This document shows positions 54,304 through 64,000 of a DNA stretch of 64,000 bases, piece by piece; position 1 is the first letter of the stretch, and each line of letters starts with the position of its first letter. The stretch covers positions 1 to 64,000 of the forward strand of contig JARBTX010000008.1 in assembly GCA_029239975.1 (NCBI GenBank), given 5' to 3'. The notes beneath the pieces are model-generated. The model did no database searches. It worked only from the letters and a program-made list of their open reading frames with translations, and was not told where the DNA came from. The translations under genes and the position numbers were made by a program. Source of the DNA: Anaerocolumna sp. GTDB taxonomy: Bacteria > Bacillota > Clostridia > Lachnospirales > Lachnospiraceae.

Positions 54304-54579
54304 AATAAACCTCCATTCTACCAAAACACTAAGTTTCTGGCACAAGTATGTAAAGTGCGTTATTTAGTAGATTTATTGCTTATATTTTTATTTCACTCTA
54401 CACCTTATTAACTTTATTTTTTAATATTTTATGACATATACTATTGTAACATAAAAAAGTGTTATAAAAGTGTTATTTTTTCGACTTTCTAATTACATTT
54501 TCATTAAATCATTATTACAAAATGTAAAATCTTGTCCATGTTTCATAGTTTTTACATTTATTTTCTATGTTTTAACAAA

Positions 54580-54621
54580 AAAAGATTCCTATCAATAATT
54601 TATTTGATTGCAGAATCTTTT
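54580..54621 (-). terminator. Terminator of the LTA-synthase-like gene
   Basis: AAAAGATTC/GAATCTTTT with a 24-base loop, about 30 bases after the stop codon. The rest of 54346-54648 is AT-rich and empty. Confidence 0.6.
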
Positions 54622-54648
54622 ATGTTTAACTTATTCAATTTTTAAAGA

Positions 54649-56148
54649 TTAATATTTATATAAAAGCTTTTCATTATAATATAATGAATTTCGTTTTAAT
54701 TGATTATTTAATTCCGTTAGTCCCATTTCTTCTAATAATGTTGGTGTCTCTGAGAATAAATTAGTTCCTAGTCCGAGTCTATTTCCTTCAATATCTACAC
54801 CTAAACTAGCCAATGTGGTAGGGAACATGTCCATAGTAGTAAAATTTCGATCAAAGTCAAGCGAGTACTCAACGGTTGAATTTATTATGGTACTATAGAC
54901 TTTTCTTTGATATCCAGTAGGTTTATATTTCATATACTTTGAATCCATGGTTGGATGATCACCTGAAATTACAATAGTTGTATTTTCATAAAATGGTTGT
55001 TGTTTAATCCAAGATATAAAATTTACTAGCTGTTTACTGCCACATGCAATTACATTTGAATATTGATCTCCATATTCATACCCGCATTGTTCACAGCGAT
55101 ATCCACCAACATAATGAGTATCTACCGTAAGCATAGTTAAGTTAAATGGCTGATTTGATTCCGATAAACGAGTTAATTCTTCTTTTGCATTGTTATAAAG
55201 CTTTTGATCTTCATAACCCCAAAATACGTGATAATCTGGATCAATCCACCCTTTTTCAATTGCATAGTTATAATCTTCCACTGCATAGTTTCCGTGTTGA
55301 GACATATAATTTAGTCTTCCGCCATATACAGCATCCGATCCAACCAGAAATACCTGTTGATATCCTTGACTATTTAAAATATCGCCAATAGAATAGGCTC
55401 CTGGTAAAAATGAATTGTATTTATTCATAGAATTACCATCAATCGGAATAGATAACGGTATTCCTGCAGTTTGTGCCACTATTGCACCTACCGTCCAAGT
55501 ACTTCCTGTTGCTGCAATACCACCGGATATCTTCCCAGAAGCTGAAAAATTAGTATTCGATAACTGTAACTCTGTCAATTCTGGTATTAGGTTATAAGGT
55601 TTTGCACCACCTAGTTCCCTTGACATATAGCTATCTTCCATTGACTCCATAAATATATAAATAAGATTTCTTTTTTCTTCTGGAAATGTTATATTTGCTT
55701 CTTTAGGGTCTACATAATACTCTTCAAAGATTGTAGAGGATTGCAAGTTACTTTTAATATAATCAGGAACTTCAAGACTTACCAATCCATAAATAACAGC
55801 AGCCATTAAAATACAGGTTGTAACCAAAGGATAAAATCTTCTCCATAATTTTATTGGTCCTAAAATATATTTTTTTCTGATATGTAGAGCACTAACAAGT
55901 CTAATATCTTCTTTTATAGCAAGTATAATACCAGGAACCGCCATAAGTATAGCTACTATAATACAAAAGATACCGAATTTTTGAAATACACTAATGTTAG
56001 ATCCCTTAAGTGGAATCATTAATTGAAATATTATTTCTGCAAATTTTACATCACCGAATTGTACCTTTAGCCAAGTAATTGTAATAAATAAAATATTTGC
56101 AAGAACTAATAATATCGTGCCTATAATTATCTTACTAATTTTTTTCAC
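54649..56148 (-). CDS. LTA-synthase-family sulfatase-fold membrane protein
   Basis: A phosphoglycerol-transferase-like enzyme of 499 residues. Three or four membrane helices occupy about the first 130 residues (10-32, 55-80, 110-128). The extracellular sulfatase-fold domain follows, with IYIFMESMEDSY, the likely catalytic Thr region in GIAATGSTWTVGA, DTHYVGGY and VISGDHPTMDSKY. It is shorter than canonical LtaS. Start is GTG, with GAGG nine bases upstream. A role in polyglycerolphosphate or capsule decoration is plausible but not certain. Confidence 0.82.
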   Translation of the reverse strand: MKKISKIIIGTILLVLANILFITITWLKVQFGDVKFAEIIFQLMIPLKGSNISVFQKFGIFCIIVAILMAVPGIILAIKEDIRLVSALHIRKKYILGPIKLWRRFYPLVTTCILMAAVIYGLVSLEVPDYIKSNLQSSTIFEEYYVDPKEANITFPEEKRNLIYIFMESMEDSYMSRELGGAKPYNLIPELTELQLSNTNFSASGKISGGIAATGSTWTVGAIVAQTAGIPLSIPIDGNSMNKYNSFLPGAYSIGDILNSQGYQQVFLVGSDAVYGGRLNYMSQHGNYAVEDYNYAIEKGWIDPDYHVFWGYEDQKLYNNAKEELTRLSESNQPFNLTMLTVDTHYVGGYRCEQCGYEYGDQYSNVIACGSKQLVNFISWIKQQPFYENTTIVISGDHPTMDSKYMKYKPTGYQRKVYSTIINSTVEYSLDFDRNFTTMDMFPTTLASLGVDIEGNRLGLGTNLFSETPTLLEEMGLTELNNQLKRNSLYYNEKLLYKY

Positions 56149-56283
56149 TTTCCTATGCCTCTTTTTCTATTCATTTGTATATACCCTGTCATATTATAAT
56201 CAATAAGTAGATATAATTACAACTATTATTTTGTAGCATAAATAATATTTCTATTAGTTATAATTAACAACTAATAAATTAAA

Positions 56284-56318
56284 ATAACACCCTATCATAA
56301 TTTATGACAGAGTGCTAT
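56284..56318 (-). terminator. Terminator of lacZ
   Basis: ATAGCACTCTGTCATAA pairs with TTATGATAGGGTGTTAT on the minus strand (G-U pairs allowed), followed by TTTAATTT, about 40 bases after the lacZ stop. Confidence 0.75.
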
Positions 56319-56355
56319 CCTTCACTTACAATAAATAGTTATATATTTATTATTA

Positions 56356-61561
<5,206 letters not shown>

Positions 61562-61562
<1 letters not shown>

Positions 61563-62893
61563 TATTCTATATACGCTCCATTCCTGCGAAGAATATTTCT
61601 AAGGTTATTGGTGTCAATATCACGCACATCAAAGGTATCACAAGCTAATGTAGCTGCTGTTCCAGCTGCTTGACCAGTAACCAAACACACTGGCATAACT
61701 CTTACACTTCCCTGAACTCTGTGTTCACAGGCAATGCTTCTTCCTGCCACCAACAAATTCTTAATATTTTTTGGAATTAGACTTCGATAAGGAATACCAT
61801 GGGATTCACCGTCTGAATAGGATTCCCACTCTTCTTCTCCGTTGCTTTCCCCATTTATAATTTTCTCATTCTTATCAATTGAATGATGAACATCTAAGAA
61901 ATAGCAATTACGTCCAATTTCATCTGGAAAGGAACGTCGTTCTATATAGTCCTTAAATGTAATCTTATATTCTCCAATGATTCTTCTAGAATCTCTAATT
62001 CCCATGGATGGTGCCGTAGCTATTAAGTAGGATGCACCATATGTCTCTGGAAGATATTCTTTTAATCCTTGATGTAACTGATATGCTAACTGTCTTCCTT
62101 TTATTAAGGCTTCTGATACACTGAAAGGATTTGTAGAATCAACGTTCCATAAATGTCCGGCATTAAACCCTACTGTACGTGGTCCAATCAATGAATTGCA
62201 ACAATGTGGATCAACTACTAACGGATATTTTTCTGATCTTGCAATATCATATATTGCACAATCCGGATTATTCATATGAAGAAAAGGGGAGTTATGGTAA
62301 TGATATTCATCTACATTTGTAATTGCAAAGCACTGAGTTGAAGGTTGAACTTCTCCACTGCCTTCTTCACCATATTCAAAAGATAACCCTGACATAGCTA
62401 CAAGGTCAGCGTCTCCAGTACAGTCAATATAAATCTTACTTTGATAAGCTAAAATCCCTGCTTTATTGGTTGCTACTATATATTCTATTTTTTTATCTGT
62501 ATTTACAGCTGATACTACTTGGGTGTTAAATAAAACCGTTACACCAGCATCTACTACCATTTGGTCATAGACTCTTTTTAGCGCTTCTGGGTCTATTGGT
62601 ACCCAATCCAGATCTCCTGCTTTTACATGTTTCATATTTGCTTTTGCTTTCTCAAATACTTCAAGAGCAATACCACGATAAACTACTTTCGTGCGATCTG
62701 AAAATGGACACCAAGCAGGCACAAGTCCATTGGTTCCCATACCACCTAATGCTCCTGTTGATTCAATTAACAATACGCTTGCTCCTTCTCTTGCAGCAGA
62801 TATTGCAGCAGCACAACCAGATGGTCCACCACCTACAACAATAATATCAAATTGATTATTTAAAGGTATGTCTTTAGAAAATTGAATGTTCAT
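61562..62893 (-). CDS. FAD-dependent oxidoreductase (FAD_oxidored family)
   Basis: A 443-residue flavoprotein with an N-terminal dinucleotide fold: [31 protein letters not shown] (about 15-45), then [15 protein letters not shown]. Later [16 protein letters not shown] and a C-terminal [32 protein letters not shown] complete the FAD site. Such proteins often accompany glycan-degradation genes, where they may oxidise sugars, but the substrate is unknown. AGGAGG lies 5 bases before ATG. It overlaps the chemoreceptor start by one base. Confidence 0.85.
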
Positions 62894-62959
62894 TTCTTCC
62901 TCCTTGCTATGTTATATTATAATCTCTAAGCGTTTGCTTCGATGTGATATCCAAATGTA

Positions 62960-64000
62960 TTAATAAATAACCGTCATAATTGAATGAGCTCCTAGTGTTA
63001 AATCACTAATGTTGTCATTATCGCAAAGCTTAAAATCACATGCACTATCCGTTTTATTAAGTATTACTATTACCTTCTCTCCATCTGGATTAACAAAACC
63101 TACAGTCTCCAACTGATCACTAAAACGAGATACTACAATCCTTTTTGCACCTTTCTTAATAAAACGGCTAAAATGTCCAATATAAAAATAAGAAAGTTTT
63201 AGTTCAATTGTATCTTTATCTGGGTCACACATAACAGGAGCATCACAGTAGTTTCCTACATGATTTGGGCCTCCATCAGAATCTAAAATTACATTCCAAT
63301 CTAAATAAGCATTCATACCCGAATTTAAGTTTCCAATTATATCATGTGCATATTTTTCTGCTATTGTAACTGGATTCGGATTTCTATAAAGTGAAAACTC
63401 AGCACATCCTTCTGAGAATATTAATTCTTTTTCAGGAAACTTATCTCGCACCAATTTTAATGCTTCAAAATGATCTCCTGAATACCAGTGAAAGGCGATA
63501 CCATCTATACATTCATAAGCTTCTTTATCAGATATTGTTGCAACTGCACGATCATAAACTCTTTCTTTGTTATGATCCCAAATATTAATCTTTACATGTT
63601 CTAGTCCATGTTTATTTAACACTTTCTTTAAGTAATTACATGCGAAATTCTTCTCATCTTCTACAGTAAAAACACAGGAATCCCATCTTTGAATCGCTTT
63701 TGGTTCATTTTGAATGGTTATTCTGGTTACATCAATTCCATGATTTTTATATTCTATAATATATCTGGCTATAACTTCTGCCCATCTTTGGTAATATTCC
63801 GGAAGTAATATTCCACCCTGGTTCATTTGTTTATTGGATTTCATAAAGGCTGGTGGACTCCAAGGGCTGCCTAGAAATTGTATGTTAGGATTTTTCTTTA
63901 GCGCTTCTTTAACATAGGGAATAACATACTTTTCATCCTGTTCCAATGAAAAACTACGAAGTTTGGTATCTGTCTCATCTGTTACATATGCGCTGTTTCC
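62960..64000 (-). CDS. Glycoside hydrolase family 30 enzyme (partial, 5' end outside window)
   Basis: A glucosylceramidase-like clan A hydrolase. The reading frame stays open to base 64000 (the codons before the track's TTG read YVTDETDTKLRSFSLEQDEKY, typical GH30 sequence), so the real start lies beyond the edge. Visible are FLGSPWSPPAFMKSN, the acid/base Glu in ITIQNEPKAIQRWDSC, FHWYSGDHFEAL, and the nucleophile Glu in LIFSEGCAEFS. The C-terminal beta domain ends the protein. Likely acts on beta-1,6-glucan, beta-glucosides or xylan. It is 66 bases upstream of the FAD gene. Confidence 0.88.
   Translation of the reverse strand, partial: GNSAYVTDETDTKLRSFSLEQDEKYVIPYVKEALKKNPNIQFLGSPWSPPAFMKSNKQMNQGGILLPEYYQRWAEVIARYIIEYKNHGIDVTRITIQNEPKAIQRWDSCVFTVEDEKNFACNYLKKVLNKHGLEHVKINIWDHNKERVYDRAVATISDKEAYECIDGIAFHWYSGDHFEALKLVRDKFPEKELIFSEGCAEFSLYRNPNPVTIAEKYAHDIIGNLNSGMNAYLDWNVILDSDGGPNHVGNYCDAPVMCDPDKDTIELKLSYFYIGHFSRFIKKGAKRIVVSRFSDQLETVGFVNPDGEKVIVILNKTDSACDFKLCDNDNISDLTLGAHSIMTVIY

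Overview
The window is AT-rich, low-GC Gram-positive (Firmicutes) DNA. Strong AGGAGG-type ribosome sites, a CbiK-type anaerobic cobalamin pathway, an LTA-synthase-like enzyme, an L,D-transpeptidase and several plant-glycan hydrolases suggest an anaerobic clostridial polysaccharide fermenter. Lachnospiraceae of the Lachnoclostridium/Clostridium phytofermentans type is my best guess, from recognition of gene style and not from any database search. There are no rRNA or tRNA genes, no recognisable transposase and no CRISPR array.

Layout. 0.2-6 kb: an ABC ATPase, a MATE exporter, a secreted lipoprotein, an iron-type alcohol dehydrogenase and a small TM1266-like protein. A promoter/terminator-bounded structured RNA candidate lies between the MATE and ABC genes. 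6-29.2 kb: one long minus-strand cluster of 23 genes. In transcription order it runs cbiD-cbiF-cbiG-cbiH-cbiJ-cbiET-cbiA-cobT-cobU-cobS-(short CobU-like)-cobC-cbiB-cobD-cbiP-cobO-cbiC-hemA-sirC-hemC-cobA/hemD-hemB-hemL. 29.3-30 kb: cobI/cbiL, divergent from cbiD. 30.2-33.6 kb: the cobalt importer cbiMNQO and the cobaltochelatase cbiK, under a cobalamin riboswitch (33911-34128). Together these genes carry glutamyl-tRNA through uroporphyrinogen III, precorrin-2 and cobalt insertion to the assembled nucleotide-loop cofactor. The heme branch after uroporphyrinogen III is not present.

34-40 kb: an AraC regulator and a dapA-family gene (divergent), then a metal P1B-ATPase with a CsoR-type repressor. 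Both metal genes carry ATACCC-N4-GGGTAT operators, and csoR has five 20-bp operator-like tandem copies in its leader. 40-56 kb: a large GH2 enzyme, a PPOX-fold protein with a divergent HxlR regulator, an AraC-GyrI regulator, a MarR-MATE pair, a secreted modular GH16 glucanase, another AraC regulator, an L,D-transpeptidase and a phosphoglycerol-transferase-like membrane enzyme. 56-64 kb: a minus-strand run GH30 (cut by the window edge) - FAD oxidoreductase - chemoreceptor - lacZ.

The most unusual content is non-coding. The otherwise tightly overlapping cobalamin/heme genes are separated at several points by tandem-repeat arrays. Three arrays (after hemA, cbiA and cbiK) are serial duplications of the last codons and stop codon of the gene itself. 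Two other gaps hold copies of a TA-flanked 150-bp MITE-like element, each followed by a second inverted-repeat sequence. All annotation comes from reading the sequence; family names are by motif recognition only.
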